Shown here: piece after piece, positions 7,797-16,589 of the stretch | Layout of the letters: each line of letters starts with the position of its first letter | How positions within the stretch are numbered: the stretch's first letter is position 1 | Origin: an uncultured Eubacterium sp. | Lineage (GTDB): Bacteria; Bacillota; Clostridia; Oscillospirales; Acutalibacteraceae | Direction: 5' to 3' | Length of the DNA: 64,000 bases | Assembly (NCBI RefSeq): GCF_934525195.1 | Contig: NZ_CAKSZA010000001.1 | Span: forward strand, 124,001 to 188,000 | Position numbers and translations under genes: made by a program | Notes under the pieces: generated by a model | What the model was told of the DNA's origin: nothing | Seen by the model: the letters and a program-made list of their open reading frames with translations, nothing else | Databases searched by the model: none

Positions 7797-9727
7797 AAAA
7801 GGTTATTGTAGTTTCAAAAACACATCTTGATTTGGGATTTACCGACTTTGCGGAAAACATACGCAAAAAATATCTTGACGAATTTATACCGAACGCCGTA
7901 AAAACAGCCGAAAGTGTAAATACAAAAGACAAAAAATTTGTGTGGACAACAGGCTCGTGGTTGCTTTGTGAAGAACTGAAAAACGGCACAAGAGAAAATG
8001 CGGCGGCACTTACAAAGGCACTAAAAAGCGGTGACATTGTTGCACACGCCCTCCCTTTTACCTTGCATACCGAACTGCTCGACAAAGACAGTCTTGAATA
8101 CGGACTGTCACTGATTGATACAATAGACAAAATACGAGGCAAGAAAACAATATCGGCAAAAATGACGGATGTACCGGGTCACACAAAAGCACTCATTCCG
8201 CTTCTTGCAGAAAAAGGAATAAAACTGCTCCACATCGGCGTTAACGGTGCGTCGGCAATGCCGAAAGTACCCGAATGTTTTTTGTGGAAGCAGGGTAAAA
8301 GCGAAATCGTTGTTATTTATTCGGGTGAATACGGCGGAGCATACAAAAGCGAATATGTTGACGACATCTTATATTTTGACCACACACTTGACAATCACGG
8401 TTCCGGTGGGAAGGATGCAGTACTTGCAAACATCAAAAAAATACAGATGAAATACCCGGAATACGAAGTTATTGCAGGCTCACTTGATGACTATGCAGAA
8501 AAAATATGGAAAGTGCGTGACAAACTGCCTGTTATAACATCGGAAATCGGCGACACTTGGATTCACGGCAGCTCGGCAGACCCGTACAAATCGGGTGCAC
8601 TCCGCACGCTTATCGGACTAAAGAACAAATGGCTGACTGACGGAAGCCTCAACCGTAACGATGTGGAATACAAAAATCTTGCCGAAAACATCTTATGTCT
8701 TGCAGAGCACACCTGCGGCATGGATGTAAAAATTGCACTCGGCGAATACAGTAATTACCTGAAATCCGATTTTGAAAACGCAAGGCACGGCGAAAATTAC
8801 AAAAAAATCGAAAAAAGCTGGGCAGAACAGCGTGAATACATAGCAAAAGCAGTTTCGCTCTTATCGAACGCTCACAAAAACGAAGCGGAATACTTGCTGA
8901 AAAAATTACACGGTGACGAATTGTTTGCGATGTTTAACGAACCGGGCAATGCAGACGAAGAATACAAGCTGAAAAACAGCTCGGTTGCGATCAATTCCTT
9001 TGGCGGAATAAAGCATTTGACCATTAACGGAAAAGAGATAATCCGTGACAATCACGAGCTTTGCGTTACATATGATTCATACGGCAGCGAAGATTATGAT
9101 TATTGGTTTGAGCATTACAGCAGAAACCTAAAAAAGGTTGCTGATTGGGCAATTCCCGATTTCGGCAAACCGAACATTGAAAAAATCAAGAACAAATACA
9201 GACAAGGCAGATTTGATTACACACTTAACAGGCTGTCCGTCAACAAATCCGAAAATGCAATCATCTTAATATCGGATTTAAAAATTGACGAGTACCTTTG
9301 CACCGATTTAGGTGCACCCGAAACCTTTAGAATAAAATACACGCTTACCGAAAGCAAAATCGACATTGAGGTTATTTGGCAGGGCAAAAGTGCAAATCGT
9401 CTGCCGGAGAGCATTATGCTGCACTTTTATCCTAAAGGAGAAAACATCACATACACAAAAATCGGTGAGCGGATTAATCCGTTTGACATTGTCGAAAACG
9501 GAAACCGTAATTTATCGGCAGTTGAAAATGTTGAAATTGACGGTACAAAATTTGTCAATTACCACTCCCCTCTTGTTGCTGTGGGAAAAGGAAAAATTTT
9601 GCATTTTGACAACAAATACGGCAAACTTTCAGACGGCTTGACATATGTTCTTTATGACAATATTTGGGGGACAAACTTCCCTCTTTGGTACAGCGACAAC
9701 GCATATTTTGAATTTACGATATGTTAG
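7793..9727 (+). CDS. GH38-like (DUF5054-type) glycosidase-related protein
   Basis: This protein of 644 residues starts SKTHLDLGFTD, an H-x-D motif at residues 11-13 that corresponds to the metal-binding HxD at the start of the GH38/GH57-like seven-stranded barrel. Further barrel-type motifs are DVPGHT and GDTWIHG, and a beta-sandwich follows in the C-terminal third. I associate it with the DUF5054 group, which is in the same superfamily as GH38 alpha-mannosidases; catalytic activity on alpha-mannosides is plausible but not shown. No signal peptide is visible, so it should be cytoplasmic. I chose ATG 7793 because the conserved start lies there and GGGAG precedes it; starts at 7763 or 7781 are also in frame. 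Confidence 0.7.
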   Translation: MKKVIVVSKTHLDLGFTDFAENIRKKYLDEFIPNAVKTAESVNTKDKKFVWTTGSWLLCEELKNGTRENAAALTKALKSGDIVAHALPFTLHTELLDKDSLEYGLSLIDTIDKIRGKKTISAKMTDVPGHTKALIPLLAEKGIKLLHIGVNGASAMPKVPECFLWKQGKSEIVVIYSGEYGGAYKSEYVDDILYFDHTLDNHGSGGKDAVLANIKKIQMKYPEYEVIAGSLDDYAEKIWKVRDKLPVITSEIGDTWIHGSSADPYKSGALRTLIGLKNKWLTDGSLNRNDVEYKNLAENILCLAEHTCGMDVKIALGEYSNYLKSDFENARHGENYKKIEKSWAEQREYIAKAVSLLSNAHKNEAEYLLKKLHGDELFAMFNEPGNADEEYKLKNSSVAINSFGGIKHLTINGKEIIRDNHELCVTYDSYGSEDYDYWFEHYSRNLKKVADWAIPDFGKPNIEKIKNKYRQGRFDYTLNRLSVNKSENAIILISDLKIDEYLCTDLGAPETFRIKYTLTESKIDIEVIWQGKSANRLPESIMLHFYPKGENITYTKIGERINPFDIVENGNRNLSAVENVEIDGTKFVNYHSPLVAVGKGKILHFDNKYGKLSDGLTYVLYDNIWGTNFPLWYSDNAYFEFTIC

Positions 9728-9760
9728 GCAAACTTCTTTGTTAAAATTACATTATTCTTA

Positions 9761-9789
9761 TTGACACTAAAGCACAAGGTTACTATAAT
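9761..9789 (+). promoter_or_regulatory. Consensus sigma-A promoter upstream of MATE gene
   Basis: TTGACA (9761-9766) and TATAAT (9784-9789) are both perfect consensus hexamers with a 17-bp spacer. The predicted leader before the MATE start is only about 30 nt. Confidence 0.85.
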
Positions 9790-9826
9790 ACAGTTGAAAT
9801 AATAAGTAACGAAAGAAAGCGATTTT

Positions 9827-11209
9827 TTGCAGGAAGCAAAGAAAGAAAACAAAATTCATTCATCAAACACTCTCTTGATGACTGAGGGAAACATTTGGAA
9901 ATTGCTGATAGTATTTTCCATTCCGTTGATACTCGGCAATCTGCTCCAACAGATGTACAACACGGCAGACTCAATTATCGTCGGCAACTTTGTGGGAAGC
10001 AACGGACTTGCGGCAGTAGGCTCGGACACGGCACTCATCAACCTTATTATTGCGTTCAGCCAAGGTGCGGCTGTCGGTGCCGGTGTTATAGTTTCACAAA
10101 GCCTCGGTGCAAGAGATAAACAAAAGACAAAGCTTGCCGTACATACAGCAATGTGCATTGCGATTATTCTCGGTATGATTATGTCGGTAATCGGGGTTAT
10201 ATTCAGCCGTGATTTGCTCGTTTGGATGAAAACGCCGTCAGAAGTTCTTGACGATTCTGTGCTTTATCTTCAAATCTACTGCGGCGGACTGATATTTAAT
10301 ATAATATACAATATGGCTACGGGCGTACTCAATGCCGCCGGCAACTCAAAGCGACCGCTTATTTATCTTGCAATTGCATCGGTTACAAACATCATACTTG
10401 ACCTTGTGTTCATAAAAGAACTCAAGTGGGGTGTAAAAGGTGCGGCAATAGCAACCGACATCAGTCAGGCATTATCGTGCGTTCTTGCAGTCGGATATTT
10501 ATTGCGTGTCAATTCCGATTACAAATTAATCATAAAGGAACTGAAAATCCACGGCAACACGGCAAAGCAAATCATAAGAGTCGGACTGCCTACGGCAATA
10601 CAGAATATGGTTATTTCATTTTCAAATGTATTGGTTCAGTCGAGCGTCAACTCTTACGGTGCAACGGCTATGGCAGGATATGCGGCATATCTCAAAATTG
10701 ATGGCTTCAACATTTTGCCTGTGCTCAGCATCAGCATGGCGGTTACAACATTTACAGGTCAAAATGTAGGAGCAAAGAAGCCCGACAGAATAAAAAAAGG
10801 TATGTGGAACGCTTTGATAATGGGTGTTATTTACACAGTAATTATCGGCGTTGTGCTTTTGCTTACCTCCCATACCGTACTTGGCTTATTCACAAAGGAC
10901 AATGAGGTAATAACATACGGTCAGCTTGCAATGAAATATTTTTGTCCGTTTTACTTTTTGCTCGGCATTCTCAACATACTCGCAGGCACAGTCAGAGGTG
11001 CGGGAAAAGGGATTCCGCCAATGCTTATTCTGCTTTTCTCAATGTGTATATTCAGGATTTTGTGGATAAAAATTGCTCTGCCGTTCTATTCAACAATTGA
11101 CGGAGTGTTCATACTTTACCCTATTTCGTGGTTTGTAGGCATGGTATTGATGATTATCTACACCAAGTTCGGCAAGTGGTTGCCAAAAAACATAAATAAG
11201 CAAAATTGA
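9827..11209 (+). CDS. MATE family multidrug/cation antiporter (first of three)
   Basis: This 460-residue protein has about twelve hydrophobic segments and typical MATE sequence: the first helix with IPLILGNLLQQMYNTADSIIVG and the repeated VGLPTAIQNM-type segment at the start of the second half. MATE proteins export drugs or metabolites in exchange for Na+ or H+. The start is uncertain: the frame opens with TTG at 9827 behind a weak GAAAG site, and an ATG at 9878 just before the conserved TEGNIWKLL is an alternative. It is driven by a perfect promoter at 9761-9789. The promoter of the next gene overlaps its stop codon. The substrate is unknown. Confidence 0.87.
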   Translation: MQEAKKENKIHSSNTLLMTEGNIWKLLIVFSIPLILGNLLQQMYNTADSIIVGNFVGSNGLAAVGSDTALINLIIAFSQGAAVGAGVIVSQSLGARDKQKTKLAVHTAMCIAIILGMIMSVIGVIFSRDLLVWMKTPSEVLDDSVLYLQIYCGGLIFNIIYNMATGVLNAAGNSKRPLIYLAIASVTNIILDLVFIKELKWGVKGAAIATDISQALSCVLAVGYLLRVNSDYKLIIKELKIHGNTAKQIIRVGLPTAIQNMVISFSNVLVQSSVNSYGATAMAGYAAYLKIDGFNILPVLSISMAVTTFTGQNVGAKKPDRIKKGMWNALIMGVIYTVIIGVVLLLTSHTVLGLFTKDNEVITYGQLAMKYFCPFYFLLGILNILAGTVRGAGKGIPPMLILLFSMCIFRILWIKIALPFYSTIDGVFILYPISWFVGMVLMIIYTKFGKWLPKNINKQN

Positions 11210-11234
11210 CAAAATTTTGATAATACTGTAATAT
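11206..11234 (+). promoter_or_regulatory. Promoter of the GT87-like gene
   Basis: TTGACA (11206-11211) overlaps the stop codon of the MATE gene, and TAATAT (11229-11234) follows after 17 bp. The start codon is at 11259 with GGAG upstream. Confidence 0.7.
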
Positions 11235-11258
11235 AAATATATTTAGGAGTGGAGAAAT

Positions 11259-12434
11259 ATGAAAAAGAAAATCAATCCGATAAATATATTTATATTCATT
11301 TCGGCAATATCTGTCATAATTTCATTTTTTACATTTGTATTCGGGAACGATACATTTTCGGCAGTAAATGCCACAGGCGGATTTCATAAGCTGTTTAATG
11401 ATTTTATATTTCATTTGTATCTTTCGGATGATTTAAGCACCGTGTACACAAAATCAATACACATATGCTTTCCGCCGCTTATATATCTTTTTTATCATGC
11501 ACTCAATCTTATGATGCCTCCGCATGCAAAAACAGACATCAATTACAACGCAATGTACAATTTGTGCGTTATATATTTAATTATAGGATTTTTAATTTTT
11601 GCTTTTATTATAAAACGGTTTTTAAAAAAGCAAAACGACAAAAAAGTGCTTCTCACGGTAATTTTACTAACCCTTTCAAGCTGCTTTACATTTGGAATAA
11701 TTCAATGTGCAAACATAGCATTTTTAGTTGTTATGCTATTACTGCTTGCCGTTGATTTAAGAGAGTCGGACAGTAAATTTAAGCAAGAACTTGCAATGAT
11801 ATTAATTGCAATTGCCGCAGCAATAAAGATTTACCCCGCTGTTTTCGGTTTGCTGTATTTAGCGGAAAGAAAATACAAGGAAGCCGGGAGATTAATTATA
11901 TACGGAATTTTATTTTTTGCGGTTCCGTTTGCTTTTACAGGCGGAATTGAAGGCTTTAATTTGTTTTTAAGCAATCAACTTGAAGTTCAGGCCACTTGGG
12001 GTGAATTAAGTCCAAACGGAATATATACAAACCTTGTTTCGCTTGGATTTAGCGAAATTTTGTCTAAAGCAATGATAGTTGTCTTTGGCACAGCGGCAAT
12101 CATTTTTGTCTTTATATGCAAGGATAATTGGAAAAAACTTTTTATGCTTAATTTCATTATGGTTATGTGCCCAATGTGGAGCGGTGCATATACTCCCGCA
12201 TTTTTCGTTATTCCTTTTTTATATTTAATAAGTGAAAAAGAATATATTCAAAGCAAAGTCGATTTAACTTATATTCTGCTTTTCTCATTGTTATTTACAA
12301 GTTCTTGTTTTACATTTGAATTTTCGTCACAAAAAATATTTGTAATTGCAATGCTTATTTTTGCGATTGTTATTGTTGACGAAGTTTTCTCTCTTAAAAA
12401 CAACAAAGCAAAAAAAGTAATTGACAATCAATAA
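11259..12434 (+). CDS. Polytopic membrane protein, GT87-like glycosyltransferase
   Basis: This 391-residue protein has about ten hydrophobic segments. The central stretch, a small-residue helix around NIAFLVVMLLLLA followed by AIAAAIKIYPAVFGLLYL, resembles the GT87/DUF2029 polyprenol-phosphate-mannose-dependent mannosyltransferases, whose K-x-x-P motif sits in the same place (KIYP). Members transfer a sugar from a lipid carrier on the outer membrane face. The match is by pattern only and other C-type glycosyltransferase folds could look alike. It has its own promoter at 11206-11234, and the promoter of the next gene overlaps its end. It is more AT-rich than its neighbours, which may reflect membrane codon content or transfer. 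Confidence 0.55.
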   Translation: MKKKINPINIFIFISAISVIISFFTFVFGNDTFSAVNATGGFHKLFNDFIFHLYLSDDLSTVYTKSIHICFPPLIYLFYHALNLMMPPHAKTDINYNAMYNLCVIYLIIGFLIFAFIIKRFLKKQNDKKVLLTVILLTLSSCFTFGIIQCANIAFLVVMLLLLAVDLRESDSKFKQELAMILIAIAAAIKIYPAVFGLLYLAERKYKEAGRLIIYGILFFAVPFAFTGGIEGFNLFLSNQLEVQATWGELSPNGIYTNLVSLGFSEILSKAMIVVFGTAAIIFVFICKDNWKKLFMLNFIMVMCPMWSGAYTPAFFVIPFLYLISEKEYIQSKVDLTYILLFSLLFTSSCFTFEFSSQKIFVIAMLIFAIVIVDEVFSLKNNKAKKVIDNQ

Positions 12435-12448
12435 ATTTATGATATAAT
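12421..12448 (+). promoter_or_regulatory. Promoter of the second MATE gene
   Basis: TTGACA (12421-12426) lies in the last codons of the GT87-like gene and TATAAT (12443-12448) follows after 16 bp. Transcription from about 12455 would give a leader of roughly 105 nt. Confidence 0.75.
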
Positions 12449-12502
12449 ATCTTCACGAAAACTATGTAGTGGATTTTTCCTGATGATTTATATCACCTTT
12501 TC

Positions 12503-12528
12503 GCCACACGACTGAGATGTCGTGTGGC
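12503..12528 (+). promoter_or_regulatory. Leader hairpin in front of the second MATE gene
   Basis: A perfect 10-bp stem GCCACACGAC/GTCGTGTGGC with loop TGAGAT is followed by TTATTTTAT. It lies inside the 105-nt leader between promoter and start codon, so it could act as an attenuator or terminator. An ATGTAG start-stop pair lies near 12463. I do not recognise a known riboswitch class. Confidence 0.5.
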
Positions 12529-12558
12529 TTATTTTATGCCCAAACGAAAGGAGAATAT

Positions 12559-13893
12559 ATGAAAAGCGAAACTTTTATGAAAGAAAAAGCGGTTTTTCCG
12601 CTGATAATATCAATGTCGTTGCCGATGGTAATTTCAATGTGTGTGAACTCGCTTTACAACATTGTTGACAGCTACTTTGTTGCAAAAATCAGTGAAGACG
12701 CAATGACAGCGCTATCGCTCATCTTCCCTGTTCAGAACTTCATCAATGCGGTTGTTATCGGTTTTGGAGTCGGAATAAACGCACTAATTGCCTTTTACCT
12801 CGGTGCAAAGGACATAAAGAATGCAAACGATATAGCAAACCAAGGATTTATACTTTCGCTCATCCACGGTGTTGTGCTGACAATCGGCGGAATTGCAATT
12901 ATCCAACCGTTTTTGAAAGCGTTTACATCAAGTGAAAGCATCATAAAATTAGGCATTGAATACTGTCAAATCGTATTTTTGTTTACAATAATAAACAGCC
13001 TGAATCTGTACTTTGAAAAGCTTTTTCAATCATTCGGAAATATGAAAATAACGATGATTGGACTCGGAGTCGGTTGCGTCACAAACATTTTGCTTGACCC
13101 TGTTTTTATTTTCGGATTTGGTTTTGTGCCGAAATTCGGTATTAAAGGTGCTGCAATTGCAACGGGAATAGGTCAGTTCGTCACCTTTTTAATCTACTTA
13201 ATTTATTATTTAAAGAAGCCGACAAGCGTTAAAATTGACAAATCATATCTCAAACTCACGGCAAAAACAATCAAGGCACTTTATTCAATCGGTATTCCCG
13301 CAATTCTCAACCTTGCGTTGCCGTCACTTTTGATTTCGTCACTCAACGCAATTCTTGCGGTATTTTCACAGGTTTATGTGCTTGTTCTCGGTGTGTATTA
13401 CAAACTGCAAACATTTCTTTATTTGACCGCAAACGGCATTGTTCAGGGTATGCGACCGATTCTTGCATACAACTACGGTGCAAAGGAATACAAGAGAGTT
13501 CGCAAGATTTTCAACTATGTTCTCATTATGATTGCTGTTATTATGGCGGTGGGAACAGTGCTTTGCCTAACAATTCCGGGCAACATAATTTCTTTGTTCA
13601 CAAGCAATTCAGAAACCGTCAAAGTCGGTGCAACTGCGTTGCGAATCATTAGCGGTGGCTTTGTTGTATCGGCTGTATCTGTTACCTGTTGTGGTGCACT
13701 TGAAGCATTAAACAAAGGTGTGCAATCGCTTATAATCTCTCTTTGCAGATACCTCATTATCATTGTGCCGTGTGCATTTATATTAAGCAAAGCTGTCGGT
13801 GCAGTCGGAGTGTGGAACGCTTTTTGGATAACAGAAGCGCTGACCGCAATAATTTCCATAATCGTATACAAAAAATCTGTAAAACTGAAATAA
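12559..13893 (+). CDS. MATE family efflux transporter (second of three)
   Basis: This 444-residue protein of about twelve helices belongs to the MepA-like branch of MATE exporters, with PLIISMSLPMVISMCVNSLYN near the N-terminus and the typical VQGMRPILAYNYGAK segment in the second half. It should expel a cationic or amphipathic compound using an ion gradient. The ATG at 12559 is preferred over in-frame 12517 because AAAGGAG lies 7 nt upstream and the family begins near this point. It is preceded by a 105-nt structured leader and followed by a strong bidirectional terminator. Confidence 0.9.
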   Translation: MKSETFMKEKAVFPLIISMSLPMVISMCVNSLYNIVDSYFVAKISEDAMTALSLIFPVQNFINAVVIGFGVGINALIAFYLGAKDIKNANDIANQGFILSLIHGVVLTIGGIAIIQPFLKAFTSSESIIKLGIEYCQIVFLFTIINSLNLYFEKLFQSFGNMKITMIGLGVGCVTNILLDPVFIFGFGFVPKFGIKGAAIATGIGQFVTFLIYLIYYLKKPTSVKIDKSYLKLTAKTIKALYSIGIPAILNLALPSLLISSLNAILAVFSQVYVLVLGVYYKLQTFLYLTANGIVQGMRPILAYNYGAKEYKRVRKIFNYVLIMIAVIMAVGTVLCLTIPGNIISLFTSNSETVKVGATALRIISGGFVVSAVSVTCCGALEALNKGVQSLIISLCRYLIIIVPCAFILSKAVGAVGVWNAFWITEALTAIISIIVYKKSVKLK

Positions 13894-13896
13894 CAA

Positions 13897-13930
13897 AAAA
13901 CCTTTCGGGTTGCGAAATCCGAAAGGTTTT
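13897..13930. terminator. Bidirectional terminator between MATE and minus-strand gene
   Basis: AAAACCTTTCGG and CCGAAAGGTTTT form a perfect 12-bp stem with A-tract and T-tract on either side, serving both converging genes. Confidence 0.85.
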
Positions 13931-13945
13931 GTTTTATCTTTTATT

Positions 13946-14626
13946 TTAGTCCTTGTCGCAATATGCACCATCGGGTTTTATGACAATTGCATATTTTCCG
14001 AAGCGGTAATATCCCATAAGATCCGTATAAGTCTTGCGTACATCCGAAACAGTAAAATCGGTTTTGTCAATTTTTCTGACTCTGCGATGGTCACAACAAA
14101 CATAAATATATTCATCATCCGACGAAACAAAATGCGGATTTGGAAATGTATTTTGTTCTGCCGTACCAACTCTGATATCAACCTTAACGCCGTCGGTGAA
14201 ATAACGAATAACGCAATTTTCCTTTTGGCAAACCGACCAAAAACATTCGCCGTCAACTGCAATGCCCGAAACAGGAGAGCCGTTGTAATCAAGAACTCCG
14301 TCCTTGACAAGTTCACCCTCTGAATCGAAAAGTCCTGTTTCGCCGGTTGGATAAATAACAAGCACCGACCTGTCAGGCATAACAACGGCACTCGGTGTTA
14401 CAAAATTGCCTAATTTGTCAGCAATCTGTTTTCTGTTTGTGCCGTATTTTTTGAGAAGATAAGCATCCTTTGTGATTATCTCCTTTTCGCCTGTGGAAAA
14501 GTTGAGAATAAAATAATTTACTCCATAGCCAACCGAATTTAGGTTTGGCTTTTTTTCTACCAAAATCACCTTATCCTCAGAAAATTTAAGAACATCAATA
14601 ATTTCTCTGTTGCTTATTTTAATCAA
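13946..14626 (-). CDS. Hypothetical protein, beta-propeller-like
   Basis: I do not recognise this 226-residue protein. It has no signal peptide or membrane segment. Short repeated beta-rich units such as GECFWSVCQKENCVIRYF and DEYIYVCCDHRRVRKID, with the pattern hydrophobic-aromatic strand plus turn, resemble blades of a small beta-propeller or NHL-like protein. It follows rex by 21 bp and is probably the last gene of the aconitase-icd-rex operon. The frame opens with TTG at 14626 and only a weak upstream purine stretch, so the exact start is uncertain. Confidence 0.6.
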   Translation of the reverse strand: MIKISNREIIDVLKFSEDKVILVEKKPNLNSVGYGVNYFILNFSTGEKEIITKDAYLLKKYGTNRKQIADKLGNFVTPSAVVMPDRSVLVIYPTGETGLFDSEGELVKDGVLDYNGSPVSGIAVDGECFWSVCQKENCVIRYFTDGVKVDIRVGTAEQNTFPNPHFVSSDDEYIYVCCDHRRVRKIDKTDFTVSDVRKTYTDLMGYYRFGKYAIVIKPDGAYCDKD

Positions 14627-14647
14627 AATCAGTCAATCCCATCTTTA

Positions 14648-15307
14648 TTATTCGGCAGAAGAAATCTTTTCGAGTTCCTCCTTGCTTGAGCTAGTGAGGA
14701 AGCTCAAGGTCATAAGGCTGTCGGTAAGGTGAACATTCTCAACAAGCACCTCAGGATGTGCCATAGCAATATCAAAGTTTGAGAAATTCCAAAAGCTCTT
14801 GATACCAAGTCTGCAAAGCATATCCGTAAGTTCCTTCATATCATTTGACGGAATACAAACAACCGCACAAACAGGATGATTATCTATGCAGAAATTCTCC
14901 AAATAATTGGTGTGACGAACCGGAATACCCTGAATAATCTTGCCCGAAATAGCTTCGTTTTTGTCAAAAATACCAACAAGTTTGAATCCTGACTGTCTGG
15001 TAAAAATCTTTGAAGCAACTGCTTTTCCAAGGTTACCGGCACCAATCAAAATGGTTTTTACGCCTGCATCCACACAAAGGATTTTGCCGATTTTTGTATA
15101 AAGTTCAGGAACATTATAGCCATAACCCTGCTGACCGAAACCGCCAAAACAGTTGAAATCGTGACGGATTTGTGATGCGGTAAGTCCCATACGCTCGGCA
15201 AGTTCCTTTGAACTGATACGTACGATGCCGTTGTCCTTTAATGTTTCCAAAAATCTATAATAGCGAGGCAATCGCTTTATAACAGAAATTGAAATTTCCT
15301 GTGCCAT
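14648..15307 (-). CDS. rex: Redox-sensing transcriptional repressor Rex
   Basis: This 219-residue protein has the Rex layout: an N-terminal winged helix (residues about 8-80, with SSKELAERMGLTASQIRHD) and a Rossmann NAD(H)-binding domain with GAGNLGKAV at about 91-99. The C-terminal helix that swaps between subunits is present. Rex represses genes for NADH disposal when NAD+ is high and releases DNA when NADH rises. It lies 28 bp downstream of isocitrate dehydrogenase in what looks like an aconitase-icd-rex operon, an uncommon setting that would tie the regulator to NAD(P)H-producing enzymes. The ATG at 15307 has an AGAGGGG site. Confidence 0.95.
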   Translation of the reverse strand: MAQEISISVIKRLPRYYRFLETLKDNGIVRISSKELAERMGLTASQIRHDFNCFGGFGQQGYGYNVPELYTKIGKILCVDAGVKTILIGAGNLGKAVASKIFTRQSGFKLVGIFDKNEAISGKIIQGIPVRHTNYLENFCIDNHPVCAVVCIPSNDMKELTDMLCRLGIKSFWNFSNFDIAMAHPEVLVENVHLTDSLMTLSFLTSSSKEELEKISSAE

Positions 15308-15334
15308 AATATATACCCCTCTTAAATATCTGAA

Positions 15335-16513
15335 TTATTTTGTCATATCTGTAATGGTTTCCATTACATAATCGCCGAACTCATCGCAAGTGCAGCCTGT
15401 ATCTCTGCCTGTGATTACAAGTTTTTTCTCCTCAAACATACACTTATCAAGTGCTGCTTCGAGAGCGTCTGCCTGCTTTTGATAGCCGATATGAGAAAGA
15501 AGCATAACAGTTGCACGAAGCATTGAGCAAGGGTCTGCATACTGTCCTCTGCCCTCTGTAATCATACGAGGTGCAGAACCGTGAATAGCCTCGAACATAG
15601 CATACTTCTTGCCGATATTTGCAGAACCTGCCGTGCCTACACCGCCCTGGAATTCAGCGGCTTCATCTGTGATGATGTCGCCATAAAGGTTTGGAAGAAC
15701 AAATACCTTAAAGTCTTTTCTTCTCTGTGGGTCAATAAGTTTAGCGGTGGTGATGTCAACATACCAGTCATCGGTTACGATGTCAGGATATTGCTCGCCA
15801 ATTTTCTTAGCAGTATTGAGGAACTTGCCATCGGTAGTTTTGATGATATTAGCCTTGGTAATAATTGAAACCTTACCCTTGTGGTTACGCTCGGCATAAT
15901 CATAAGCAAGTTTTGCAATTCTGTCGCAACCTTCTTGAGTTGCAACAGTGAAGTCAACTGCCAAATCGTCTGTGATATTTACACCGTATGAGCCGACCGC
16001 ATAGCCGCCCTCGGTATTTTCTCTGAAGAATGTCCAGTCAATTCCCTCCTCAGGAACTTTTACGGGACGCATATTTGCAAAGAGGTCGAGTTCCTTACGC
16101 ATAGCAACATTGGCGCTCTCAACATTTGGCCATGGATCGCCTTGACGAGGTGTTGTTGTCGGGCCTTTTAGGATAACGTGGCATTGCTTGAGTTCTGCCA
16201 AAACATCATCTGGAATTGCTTGATTGTGAGCAGCACGATTTTCGATAGTCAAGCCGTCAATAACCTTGAATTCGATTTTGCCCTGCTCAACTTCGTCCTT
16301 GAGCAAGAATTCAATAACTCTTTGAGATTCTTTTGTGATAATAGGGCCGATACCGTCGCCGCCACAAATACCAATAACGATTTTGTCAAGCGACTGATAA
16401 TCGGTAAAGTCCTTATCTTCTTTTATCTTTTTTGCTCTTTCAAGCTGTTTTTCCATAAGTGCTCTGAATTGGTCACAAGCCAAATCAAGCGCTTTCTTTT
16501 CTTCTGCTTGCAT
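15335..16513 (-). CDS. icd: Isocitrate dehydrogenase
   Basis: This 392-residue member of the isocitrate/isopropylmalate dehydrogenase family carries the start motif GICGGDGIGP, the substrate-binding region TTTPRQGDPWPNVESANVAMRK and RENTEGGY, and the metal-binding NLYGDIITDEAAEFQGG. It should oxidatively decarboxylate isocitrate to 2-oxoglutarate. The aconitase gene directly upstream supports this over isopropylmalate dehydrogenase. Cofactor choice is unclear: after HGSAP the residues are RM rather than the KY typical of NADP enzymes or DI of many NAD enzymes. It sits between aconitase and rex and has an AAAGGAG site before ATG 16513. Confidence 0.93.
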   Translation of the reverse strand: MQAEEKKALDLACDQFRALMEKQLERAKKIKEDKDFTDYQSLDKIVIGICGGDGIGPIITKESQRVIEFLLKDEVEQGKIEFKVIDGLTIENRAAHNQAIPDDVLAELKQCHVILKGPTTTPRQGDPWPNVESANVAMRKELDLFANMRPVKVPEEGIDWTFFRENTEGGYAVGSYGVNITDDLAVDFTVATQEGCDRIAKLAYDYAERNHKGKVSIITKANIIKTTDGKFLNTAKKIGEQYPDIVTDDWYVDITTAKLIDPQRRKDFKVFVLPNLYGDIITDEAAEFQGGVGTAGSANIGKKYAMFEAIHGSAPRMITEGRGQYADPCSMLRATVMLLSHIGYQKQADALEAALDKCMFEEKKLVITGRDTGCTCDEFGDYVMETITDMTK

Positions 16514-16589
16514 TTTTATGTAGCTCCTTTAACGATAATTCTATTTTTTTATCCCTCAGCAAACGTATTGTGTCAAAGGATTATCAAAA

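Noticed and set aside
15335..16513. Isopropylmalate dehydrogenase as identity of the icd gene
   Set aside because: The aconitase gene directly upstream and the longer substrate-binding region fit isocitrate dehydrogenase better, and no leucine biosynthesis genes are nearby.
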